Shown here piece by piece: positions 56,994-64,000 of a stretch of DNA of 64,000 bases. A model generated the notes under the pieces. It worked only from the letters and a program-made list of their open reading frames with translations. It was not told the origin of the DNA and did no database searches. The DNA comes from Bradyrhizobium arachidis (GTDB taxonomy: Bacteria; Pseudomonadota; Alphaproteobacteria; Rhizobiales; Xanthobacteraceae), in NCBI RefSeq assembly GCF_024758505.1, contig NZ_CP077970.1, forward strand, positions 1,984,001 through 2,048,000, written 5' to 3'. A program made the translations under genes and the position numbers. The number at the start of each line of letters is the position of its first letter. Position 1 is the stretch's first letter.

Positions 56994-58442
56994 CACTACT
57001 TTGGCAGATTCGTCAGGTTAGCGAGCCTGTTAGGATTCCCGAATCGATTTTTCAATGATTCATAGGGGGTCGGCTTTGGAGGGCCGACCATGGGGAACGC
57101 GACGTCGGATTGGGAAGACCAGCTCGAGCGTTGGCTGAAGCCATTCCTGGATCGCTTGGGTCACAAGGCCCGGCGGCGGATGTGTCCGCGTTACATTGCG
57201 GGGCTGATCGGCCCTGGTGAGCGCAAGAGCATTCAACCGATGGCGGAGCGCTTTGCAGCGGGCGATTACGATCAGCTGCACCATTTCATCGCTGATGGCG
57301 TCTGGGATGCGACACCGCTGGAGACACAGCTGCTCAAGGAGGCCGACCAGCTCGTCGGCGGCGATGATGCGGTGCTGGTTATCGACGACACCGCAATGCC
57401 GAAGAAGGGCGAACACTCGGTCGGTGTCGCGGCTCAATATGCCTCGGCTCTTGGCAAAACGGCAAATTGCCAAACGTTGGTGTCGCTGACGCTTGCGCGC
57501 GGTGAAGTGCCGGTGATGATCGCATTGCGTCTCTTCGTACCCGAGAGCTGGACGAGCGATGTCGCACGGTTGAAGCGCGCCGGCGTACCGGTCGAATACC
57601 GAACGCCACGGTCCAAGCCAGAGATCGCTTTGGCGGAGATCGATCGCGCGATGGCAGCCGGCGTGCGCTTCGGTTGTGTGCTGGCGGACGCGGGATACGG
57701 CCACAGTGCGCCGTTTCGACAAGGGCTCACGGCACGCGGGCTGGCGTGGGCCGTTGGCATCCCGCGTCACCTCAAGGTGTACCCGGTCGGCGTCAAGCTT
57801 ATCTGGCCGGTTGCGATGCGCGGGCGTCCCCGCAAGCGGTCGATTCCGGATATCCTGTCGCGCCCGTCCGAAGACATGCTCGCCGACGCCAAGTGGAAAA
57901 ATGTGAGTTGGCGAACGGGGACCAAAGGCCGATTGAAAGCCCGTTTTGCTGCGGTTCGGGTGCGGATCGCCGATGGACCTCCCCAGCGGATCAAGGACAA
58001 AGGCCAGCAGCATCTTCCCGGCGAGGAGGCTTGGCTGATCGGCGAACACAGGACATCAGGGGAAAAGAAATACTATCTCGCCAACCTGCCCGCCGCGACA
58101 GATCTGCGCACATTAGCCGCCGCCATCAAGGCGCGATGGATATGCGAACAGGCGCATCAGCAGTTGAAAGAGGAGCTCGGGCTTGATCACTTCGAGGGGC
58201 GGTCCTGGCAAGGCCTGCATCGTCACGCGCTGATGACCATGATCGCCTACGCCTTCCTACAACACCGTCGCCTCGCCCAGGCGGGGCGGAAAAAAAAGAA
58301 TCAACGGACCGCCGCCGCAGCCAAGCTTGCCGGCGGTACGCCACGCCATCATCGATCTCATCCTTCGACCGTCAGCTCAGCGATGCCCCTACTGCCGAAA
58401 ACGAATCCGTGAAAAGCTGCAACTCAATCTGCCAAAGTAGTG
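56994..58442 (+). mobile_element. IS701-family insertion sequence with CTAA target duplication
   Basis: The element is bounded by inverted repeats: left CACTACTTTGGCAGATT from 56994 and right, read inversely from 58442, the same CACTACTTTGGCAGATT. It is flanked by CTAA at 56990-56993 and 58443-58446, a 4-bp duplication of the YTAR type known for IS701. The length is about 1.45 kb and it carries one transposase gene. The intact ends and duplication point to a relatively recent insertion between the chemoreceptor fragment and a LysR-like fragment. Confidence 0.88.
57090..58412 (+). CDS. IS701-family transposase, C-terminus in a shifted frame
   Basis: A DDE transposase of 440 codons: AVLVIDDTAMPKKGEHSVG (first Asp), FGCVLADAGYGHSAPFRQG (second Asp) and ARWICEQAHQQLKEELGLDH (Glu region). 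An eight-A run at about 58290 lies at a frame change: the natural C-terminus (LPAVRHAIIDLILRPSAQ then RCPYCRKRIREKLQLNLPK and a stop at about 58441) is in another frame. The stated frame ends with unrelated residues at 58412. This may be a slippage site or an inactivating indel. ATG 57090 is the likely start. Confidence 0.88.
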   Translation: MGNATSDWEDQLERWLKPFLDRLGHKARRRMCPRYIAGLIGPGERKSIQPMAERFAAGDYDQLHHFIADGVWDATPLETQLLKEADQLVGGDDAVLVIDDTAMPKKGEHSVGVAAQYASALGKTANCQTLVSLTLARGEVPVMIALRLFVPESWTSDVARLKRAGVPVEYRTPRSKPEIALAEIDRAMAAGVRFGCVLADAGYGHSAPFRQGLTARGLAWAVGIPRHLKVYPVGVKLIWPVAMRGRPRKRSIPDILSRPSEDMLADAKWKNVSWRTGTKGRLKARFAAVRVRIADGPPQRIKDKGQQHLPGEEAWLIGEHRTSGEKKYYLANLPAATDLRTLAAAIKARWICEQAHQQLKEELGLDHFEGRSWQGLHRHALMTMIAYAFLQHRRLAQAGRKKKNQRTAAAAKLAGGTPRHHRSHPSTVSSAMPLLPKTNP

Positions 58443-58446
58443 CTAA

Positions 58447-58795
58447 CCCAGGTAAACGATTTCAGGCGCGCAGAGTGAGAAGCCGGTGGTACGTTGCGAG
58501 ACTTGTTCGAGCATAACGACTCATCGACCGACACTCGCGTCTCAGGCAAACAGGGATAGCGCTCAGCTATCAATTTGAGAAAATTGGCGAGCGCGGCGTT
58601 TTCGTTATCTTTGCGAAAAGCAGCCGAAAAACCGAGGCCGCTCGGACCCGTCCCATCCCGTAGCTCCCGATAGATCAGCCCCGAGATGTTTGGCAAACGT
58701 CCGACTTCAGCACCATGGACGAGCGGGGCCTGCTCGGGGAAAGCGGGCTTATTGCCAGCGACTTTGCCACAATTGGACGAAACGTCCGTGAACAA
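58447..58795 (-). pseudogene. Possible LysR-type regulator C-terminal fragment
   Basis: The frame contains VGRLPNISGLIYRELRDGTG and FSAAFRKDNENAALANFLKL then IAERYP, reminiscent of the end of a LysR substrate-binding domain (L-SAA-R-D-----LA-F---). No DNA-binding domain is present. A weak match; it could be unrelated. Confidence 0.35.
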
Positions 58796-59085
58796 ACGGC
58801 ACGGAAGTGGCCGCCAGCAGGAAAAATCAACAACTTAGACAATGTTCATTGCGTTCGGGACGCAAAAGCCGCCCCTTCATACAGCCACGACAAGCGACTG
58901 TCGGTATCGGGGGTTGCCCCCCGCGACTCGAACCCCCCGACACTCGGCTCTGTCGAAAGTGCGCGCGCGAGCGTCTGCTCACTTGGCTGCGCGCGCCTCC
59001 GTTGCCTCTTATCTTCGGAGTTGATCCGTCCTGCGACGGCTGCCTCCAAGCGGCGCGACAGGTCTTCTTGCGCTCTTCGTAAGTT
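58796..59085. other. Intergenic stretch, nothing supported
   Basis: No convincing gene. A tRNA-T-arm-like string near 58925-58960 does not fold into a tRNA. Confidence 0.4.
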
Positions 59086-59406
59086 CTACTTCTGCCGACG
59101 GTCAGTCGCCAAGAATGCCTGTGTAAGAGCGCCTACCGCAGCCGTAGCTGCTGCCCATACGTTCCAATACACCGCCTCTAGTTGTGCACCTTTCGACAAA
59201 TTCGGATGAGACAACGCGGCGGATGCTAGCCAGAAACCGCCGGAAGCCAGCCAAACAAGAGCGCTTAGAACTTTTACGCCTCGTCTAAACGTACCGTCAT
59301 CCTCCATTGCGTTCAATTTCTTCGCACGTTCGTCATTCGAGAGTCGAATCGCACGCAAAGCAACGTCGAATCGAAGCGAACGCAACTCCATTGATCCTGG
59401 TCGCAT
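59086..59406 (-). CDS. Small membrane protein, unknown
   Basis: About 106 residues from ATG 59406 (MRPGSMELRSLRFDVALRAI); ATG 59391 is also possible. It has a charged N-terminal helix and then two membrane segments (VKVLSALVWLASGGFWLASA and YWNVWAAATAAVGALTQAFL). No family recognised. It lies just left of the tRNA-Val gene, at the edge of the accessory region. Confidence 0.5.
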   Translation of the reverse strand: MRPGSMELRSLRFDVALRAIRLSNDERAKKLNAMEDDGTFRRGVKVLSALVWLASGGFWLASAALSHPNLSKGAQLEAVYWNVWAAATAAVGALTQAFLATDRRQK

Positions 59407-59555
59407 GGCGATTGTGTCGACACGGATGTCGTCGTGGACAGACCAGCGAGTGGGGCGAGATCTTTTTTGCGGCGTGTGCCCCTGTTGTGCCCCAAACTTT
59501 TGGGGGCACATCCTGAGGGAAAGAAGCTGCTAAGTCATTGGAGAGAGGGGATTAT

Positions 59556-59630
59556 TGGTGGGCGCACAAGGGATCGAACCTTGGACCTCTCCCGTGTGAA
59601 GGGAACGCTCTCCCGCTGAGCTATGCGCCC
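59556..59630 (-). tRNA. tRNA-Val, anticodon CAC
   Basis: The minus strand folds into a standard cloverleaf: acceptor arms GGGCGCA / TGCGCCC, D-arm GCTCAGCGGGAGAGC, anticodon stem-loop TTCCC-TTCACAC-GGGAG with CAC at positions 34-36, and T-arm CAAGG-TTCGATC-CCTTG. The discriminator A and CCA end are encoded (59556-59559). It is the junction between accessory DNA on the left and conserved genes on the right, a usual integration site for islands. Confidence 0.95.
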
Positions 59631-59792
59631 GGGACCATGATGCGGGTCGCCTCAAATCGGCCGACTGGCGCATTCGTTGGAGCCCGCGATTTAGAAGTGC
59701 GGGCTTAAGGTGTCAAGTTTTCAGGCGCCCTGGCCCCTGAATTCCTTCGGTAGATTGCGAAAATCGTTGCCGAAATCGCGATTTCGGACGCT

Positions 59793-61091
59793 TCACGCGC
59801 CCTGCTGGCGGGCGCGGGAGGCGTGGGCCTGCAGCGCGCGGATGCGTTCGGCGAGCGTCCCGCCGCCCTCGGGCGGGGTGACGGCAGCGGCGCCATTGGT
59901 CGGGGCGTCGTTGGCCGGGCGCGGGGCGGGCTTTGGCGCCGCGCCCGCCTCGGCCGCGAGCAGCGCCTCGATCGGTGAGTTCGGGCCTTCGAGCTGCATC
60001 GCGAGCTTTGCCACCTCGGCGGCGATGTCGTTGATGCGCTCGCGCAGCAGCGCGTTCTCCATGCGCTCGGTCGCCCAGGAGCTTTCGGCCTGGCTCTGGA
60101 TCGCGTTGATGTCCCGCTGCAGCTTGGCGCGCTCGTCGCGTGCGAGGCGCAACTGCTCCTCGACCGCGGCCTTCTCGCCGCGCAGCCGCTCGAGCATCGG
60201 CGAGCCGCCGCCACCGCTCAGGGCTGCGACCTCGACGCGCAGATCCTTGATGGTGCGCTCGGACGCCTCGTTGGCCTGGCGGAGCTGGTTGTTCTCGTAG
60301 TCGCGCTCGGCGAGCAGCTTGCCTTGCGTGGCGAGCCGTCCCTCCAGGTCGGTGACGCGGCCCGACAGCATCTCGGCTTCCTTGACCTGCACGATGAGCT
60401 GGCGGTCGAGATCGGTGACGCGCTGGCTCAGATTCTCGACCCGGCCGCGCGCATCGCCAAGCTCGCGCGAGGCGGTCTCCGACTCGCTGCGCTCCTGCGT
60501 CAGCCGCGCCTGGGTTGCCGCGAACTCCTTCTCGGCGTCGCCGACGCGGTTCTTCAATAGGTCGATCTGCGCACGCACCGCGACCAGCTCGACCTGGCGG
60601 CTGTCCGCCATCATCGAGCGGTCGGACAATTCGGCATTGATCTTCGCAAGCTCGTTTTGCTTGTCGGAGAGCGCCAGTTCGGCGCCGCGCAACGCTTCGG
60701 TCTTGGTGTTGAATTCCTCTTCGGTGGCGCGGAGCTGCTCCTTCACCGCCTTCTCGCGCGCTTCGAGTGCGAAGATCGTGGCGTTCTTCTCGCCGAGCTC
60801 GATCTTCATGCGGTTGATGGCGTCGCTCTTCTTGCCGAGCTCGGCGAGCTGGCTCGTGGTTTTGTTCTTGAGCTGGTCGACGCTCATCTCGAGCCGCCGC
60901 GCCGACATCGCGAATTCGGCGCGCAACTGGTCCTTGTCGGCCTGGATCTCCGCCATCGACAGCGGCGTTGCGGCCTCCAGCCGCCGCGTGGTCAGGCGCA
61001 CCGCGCGGTTATGCACCAGCGGCACGATCGCGAGCCCGCACAGCATCGACAGCAGGAAACCGATCGCCAGGTACATGATCGGTTCGACCAT
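59793..61091 (-). CDS. Membrane-anchored coiled-coil protein, unknown function
   Basis: A 432-residue protein with one N-terminal membrane segment (MYLAIGFLLSMLCGLAIVPL), a predicted coiled coil over about residues 45-370 (heptad-rich, Glu/Lys/Arg/Ala) and a Pro/Ala-rich tail ending in a short helix (LAERIRALQAHASRARQQGA). Start ATG 61091 or 61076. Its layout resembles RmuC-like or cell-envelope scaffold proteins, but no nuclease domain is seen. Probably a conserved rhizobial gene of unknown role. Confidence 0.75.
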   Translation of the reverse strand: MVEPIMYLAIGFLLSMLCGLAIVPLVHNRAVRLTTRRLEAATPLSMAEIQADKDQLRAEFAMSARRLEMSVDQLKNKTTSQLAELGKKSDAINRMKIELGEKNATIFALEAREKAVKEQLRATEEEFNTKTEALRGAELALSDKQNELAKINAELSDRSMMADSRQVELVAVRAQIDLLKNRVGDAEKEFAATQARLTQERSESETASRELGDARGRVENLSQRVTDLDRQLIVQVKEAEMLSGRVTDLEGRLATQGKLLAERDYENNQLRQANEASERTIKDLRVEVAALSGGGGSPMLERLRGEKAAVEEQLRLARDERAKLQRDINAIQSQAESSWATERMENALLRERINDIAAEVAKLAMQLEGPNSPIEALLAAEAGAAPKPAPRPANDAPTNGAAAVTPPEGGGTLAERIRALQAHASRARQQGA

Positions 61092-61270
61092 GGGGCAGAA
61101 CTCCCGAAAACAAGGAAAAATTTACCAAACACAATGCCATGGCGGGCCGGCCAAAAGCCAGCCCCGGCCGCCGTTAACGTTGATCCGTAACCAGGGAAAT
61201 AGCATAGCGTTTTCGAGCGAAGTGGGGCCCGGTTCGCGTGAAGAAAACGCGTTAAAACAAGACTACCCCG

Positions 61271-61876
61271 TCAGAACGGGTTCCAGGTCGCGCGCGGCGT
61301 GTACTTCAGGTAGCCGATATTGGCTCCGAGCCGCAGACCGATGCCCGAGCGGATCGGCACCAGCACGATGTTGTTGGCAGTCAGTGCCGTCATGCCGAAG
61401 CCGCCGATGATATAGGCGGAGCCGTCGATGCCGGCGAAGCGCTGGTAGATCGCGTTGGTGGCGGGCAGATTGTAGACCAGCGTCATGGTGCGCGCGCCGT
61501 CGCCGCCCCAGTCGAAGCCGAGCGAGGGACCCTGCCAGTAGACGCGCAAGTCGCCCGCATTCTTGGTGTAGAGCGTGCCTTCGCCGTAGCGCAGGCCGGC
61601 AACGAAGGCGCCGGAGCCTTCCTCACCGAGGATATAGCCGTTCGGCAGGCCCCATTGGCTGACCGCCTTCTCGATGATCGAGGCAAGCCCGCGCGAGACG
61701 TTGCCGAAGAAGCGATGGCCGGCGCCCACGAGCTCGTCCGGCCCGTAGGTGTTGGGCGTCGGGGTCCGCTGCGGCGGCGGCAGGTTCGGCGGCGGAGCCT
61801 GCTGCGCGGAAGCTGGCACGATCCAACCCACCATCGCGGCAAGCGCGAGCGCGGCGAAGCGTGATGCGAAAGTCAT
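61271..61876 (-). CDS. eipA: EipA-like envelope integrity protein (DUF1134)
   Basis: A 201-residue exported protein with a signal peptide (residues 1-24, cleavage after ASA) and a Pro-rich linker. The DUF1134 domain contains SRGLASIIEKAVSQWGLPNG, then GEGTLYTKNAGDLRVYWQGP and GFDWGGDGARTMTLVYNLP. In Brucella this periplasmic family (EipA) supports cell-envelope integrity. Length and motifs are complete. Confidence 0.88.
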   Translation of the reverse strand: MTFASRFAALALAAMVGWIVPASAQQAPPPNLPPPQRTPTPNTYGPDELVGAGHRFFGNVSRGLASIIEKAVSQWGLPNGYILGEEGSGAFVAGLRYGEGTLYTKNAGDLRVYWQGPSLGFDWGGDGARTMTLVYNLPATNAIYQRFAGIDGSAYIIGGFGMTALTANNIVLVPIRSGIGLRLGANIGYLKYTPRATWNPF

Positions 61877-61985
61877 AAAACTACCCCTGGTATCGATTCC
61901 GGACGCTTCTTTAACCTGACGCCAACAGGCGCGGCCCTAGGTTGCGCCGACTGTCCCCTCGACTCGGATGTTATCCGTAGCAACT

Positions 61986-62486
61986 ATGACGGCACAACGG
62001 CAGGAAATCAGTCCTTCGCGCCCCGGATTCGCCTTGATCTGCCTGCTGGCGGGCATTTGGCTCGCGATCGGGGCGGTCGCCCAGGCCGCCACGACCGAGC
62101 GGATCGTCGTCAACCGCTTCTCCGGCGTCGCCATCGAGGGGTTTGACCCCGTGGCCTATTTCGTCGTCCACGAGCCCGCCCAAGGCAACGCCGAGTTCGA
62201 GGCGAACCTGTGGGGCGCGGTCTGGCGGTTCCAGAACGAGGGCAACCGGGCCTCCTTCCTGGCCCATCCCGAGGTCTACGGCCCGCAATTCGGAGGTTAC
62301 GACCCCGTGGACGTCGCCCGCGGCGTCACCATTGCCGGCAATCCCCGGTTTTTCGTGATCGCGGCCGAACGGCTCTATCTGTTCAGCCGGGAGGACAACC
62401 GCGACGCCTTCGCCGGCAACCCCGAGCGCTTCCTGCATGAGGCGAACAAACGCTGGGCCGGGCTGCTGGAGCAGCTCAGTCAGTAG
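61986..62486 (+). CDS. YHS-domain exported protein
   Basis: A 166-residue protein from ATG 61986. It has an N-terminal hydrophobic signal/anchor (FALICLLAGIWLAIGAVAQA) followed by a YHS-like domain: VAIEGFDPVAYF, then WRFQNEGNRASFLAHPE and YGPQFGGYD. Such domains occur in proteins linked to metal handling, but the function is unknown. It converges on cysQ with a seven-base overlap of the 3' ends. Confidence 0.8.
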   Translation: MTAQRQEISPSRPGFALICLLAGIWLAIGAVAQAATTERIVVNRFSGVAIEGFDPVAYFVVHEPAQGNAEFEANLWGAVWRFQNEGNRASFLAHPEVYGPQFGGYDPVDVARGVTIAGNPRFFVIAAERLYLFSREDNRDAFAGNPERFLHEANKRWAGLLEQLSQ

Positions 62487-63319
62487 GGACCTACCGCCTT
62501 GGGTATTGCCTTGGGATCGCCCCAGGCGATGAACTCCGGCACGATGAAATCGCCCTTTCGCTGGCCGAATTGGATCTCGCCGCCCTCGCTGTCGGTGACC
62601 CGGCCGCCGGCCGCGGTGACCACCGCGCAGCCGGCCCCGACGTCCCATTCCGAGGTCGGGCCGAGGCGCGGGTAGATGTCGGCGGTGCCCTCGGCGATGC
62701 GGCCGAACTTGACTGCCGAGCCCAGCGTGCGCCTGACCGCCCCCGGCCGTTCGGCGATGAACGCCTCGCTCCTGGCGTCGCCATGCGAGCGGCTGACCGC
62801 CGCAACCCAGGGCTCGCCAGGCTTTGGCATTGCGCGGGTGTGGATCGGCTCGGCCGGACCGGTGACGGCGCCGTCGATGCGCAGTCGCTCCGCGCCATGC
62901 CCGACCACGCCGCGCCAGAGCAGCCCGAGCGCCGGCGCGCTGACGATGCCCAGGAGTGGCACGCCGCCTGTGACGAGCGCGACATTGACGGTGAACTCAT
63001 CCCGGCCGGCGACGAACTCCTTGGTGCCATCAAGGGGATCGATCAGGAAGAAACTGTCGCGAAACGGTGGCGTCGCAAGCTGGGTCCGCTCCTCCGACAG
63101 CGTCGGCACGTCGGGCACCAGCATCGCAAGCCCTTCGCCGATGATGCGGTCGGCGGCAAGGTCGGCTTCCGTCACGGGCGAGCCATCCTGCTTGCCGTCG
63201 ATCTGCATCGCCGCGCGGTTGACGGCGAGGATCGCCGTACCCGCCCTGACCACCAGCGCCGTCAGCGGCTCTATCAGGCCGCACGCGGCCTTGCCGTCCA
63301 TCACCCGCATCACCTGCAT
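62480..63319 (-). CDS. cysQ: 3'(2'),5'-bisphosphate nucleotidase CysQ
   Basis: Hydrolyses 3'-phosphoadenosine 5'-phosphate to AMP and phosphate, clearing the by-product of sulfate assimilation. The 279-residue inositol-monophosphatase fold shows the metal motifs DGSPVTEADLAADRII, SEERTQ, FFLIDPLDGTKEFV and TSEWDVGAGCAVV. ATG 63319 is the likely start; ATG 63307 and 63298 are alternatives. Confidence 0.92.
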   Translation of the reverse strand: MQVMRVMDGKAACGLIEPLTALVVRAGTAILAVNRAAMQIDGKQDGSPVTEADLAADRIIGEGLAMLVPDVPTLSEERTQLATPPFRDSFFLIDPLDGTKEFVAGRDEFTVNVALVTGGVPLLGIVSAPALGLLWRGVVGHGAERLRIDGAVTGPAEPIHTRAMPKPGEPWVAAVSRSHGDARSEAFIAERPGAVRRTLGSAVKFGRIAEGTADIYPRLGPTSEWDVGAGCAVVTAAGGRVTDSEGGEIQFGQRKGDFIVPEFIAWGDPKAIPKAVGPY

Positions 63320-63511
63320 GCCTCATTCATCGGCAAATCTCGTCATCCCGCCGGTTTGATTCGCGAGCGCTCCTTATGGCCGCTTCGAGCCTATCGCAAG
63401 CGCTAGCTGCCATGGCTAGCTGTCATGGGCTTGCGAATGTTAGAAGCCGAGCCACCCCGAAAGCATGCGTGATTCGCCGCGTCCGCGCCGTGTAATTTCC
63501 AGGAACCATTT

Positions 63512-64000
63512 ATGTCTGGCACCTCGTCACCCGGTACCGCTACTGCTCCCGATATGCTCGAACTCGCCGCGCTGTTGTGCTCGCGGGTCTGCCACGATCT
63601 CATCAGCCCTGTCGGCGCCATCGTCAACGGGCTGGAGGTGCTCGATGACGATCCCAAGCCCGAGGACCGCGAATTCGCCCTCGATCTGATCCGCAAGAGC
63701 GCCAAGACCGCGTCCGCCCGGTTGCAGTTCTGCCGTCTCGCCTTCGGCGCGGCCGGCTCGGCCGGCGCGCAGATCGATCTCGGCGACGCGCAGACCATGG
63801 CGCGCGGTCACATCGAGGACGGCAAGTGCACCATCACTTGGAATCTGCCGCGGCTCCTGTTGCCGAAGAATCGCGTCAAGCTTTTGCTCAACATGCTCGT
63901 CATTGCGCAGCACACGATTCCGCGCGGCGGCTCGCTGACGGTCGATCCCGTCGGCGAGGGCGAGACGATGAGCTTTCGCATCACCGCGTCCGGCCACAAT
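63512..64000 (+). CDS. chpT: Histidine phosphotransferase ChpT; 3' end outside window
   Basis: The first 163 residues of ChpT, the phosphotransferase that passes phosphate from CckA to CtrA and CpdR in alphaproteobacterial cell-cycle control. The phospho-acceptor His28 lies in SRVCHDLISPVGAIVNGLEV, followed by the second dimer helix and the degenerate ATPase-like domain (LLPKNRVKLLLNMLVIAQ). ATG 63512 follows AGGAACC. The gene runs off the right edge. Confidence 0.9.
   Translation, partial: MSGTSSPGTATAPDMLELAALLCSRVCHDLISPVGAIVNGLEVLDDDPKPEDREFALDLIRKSAKTASARLQFCRLAFGAAGSAGAQIDLGDAQTMARGHIEDGKCTITWNLPRLLLPKNRVKLLLNMLVIAQHTIPRGGSLTVDPVGEGETMSFRITASGHN

Noticed and set aside
58905..58965. tRNA-like string with GGTTCGAGTC T-loop wording on the minus strand
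   Set aside because: Stem bases do not pair and no acceptor or anticodon arm can be formed.

Overview
The window reads as a high-GC alphaproteobacterial chromosome, most likely Bradyrhizobium or a close relative. The evidence is the propionyl-CoA carboxylase/methylmalonyl-CoA mutase genes, the chpT phosphotransferase gene, an EipA/DUF1134 protein, and protein wording throughout that is typical of that group. The assignment rests on recognition, not on a search. Two conserved chromosomal blocks (about 1-6525 and 59556-64000) flank some 53 kb of accessory DNA that ends on the right at a tRNA-Val(CAC) gene.

Left core block: the 3' part of pccA, then both methylmalonyl-CoA mutase subunits, which together take propionyl-CoA to succinyl-CoA. 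Next to it (7.7-19.3 kb) is the most interesting locus, a bacterial microcompartment (BMC) operon. It encodes a class III aminotransferase-fold enzyme, a CoA-acylating-type aldehyde dehydrogenase with a C-terminal targeting helix, two tandem-domain shell proteins (BMC-T), a BMC-associated protein of unknown function, one pentamer (BMC-P) and one hexamer (BMC-H) shell protein. A ribose-type ABC importer, an amidase-signature hydrolase and an APH-fold kinase follow in the same run. The core resembles the aminoalcohol (1-amino-2-propanol/aminoacetone) type of BMC, here combined with its own importer and amidase. The inferred route is: import an amide of an aminoalcohol, hydrolyse the amide, phosphorylate the alcohol, eliminate phosphate and ammonia to give an aldehyde, and oxidise the aldehyde to acyl-CoA in the shell. 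If the acyl-CoA is propionyl-CoA, the neighbouring core genes could use it. A broken DeoR-type regulator and a 27-bp near-perfect palindrome lie at the 5' end.

Middle: a chemoreceptor (19.9-22.0 kb), a decayed malate synthase fragment, a two-gene module with a metallo-beta-lactamase-fold protein (23.1-24.6 kb), a dGTPase with a small partner, an integrase remnant, and a complete Wadjet (JetABCD) plasmid/phage-defence operon (27.1-33.9 kb). From 33.9 to 49.4 kb is a gene graveyard of prophage-like small genes, fragments (coiled-coil ATPase, MmgE/PrpD, sarcosine oxidase beta subunit, terminase small subunit, HlyD, DNA ligase, O-antigen ligase-like) and IS5- and IS630-family transposases.

Right accessory part: a type II-like CBASS operon (49.6-54.9 kb) ordered JAB peptidase, separate E2, separate E1, CD-NTase, Cap4-like nuclease-SAVED effector, followed by a frameshifted TIR-domain gene. 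Beyond it are decayed genes and an IS701-family element with a CTAA target duplication. The right core block has tRNA-Val, a coiled-coil membrane-anchored protein, eipA, a YHS-domain protein, cysQ and the start of chpT.

Calls come from reading translations and motifs by eye. Family names are recognition-based and no homology search was possible.
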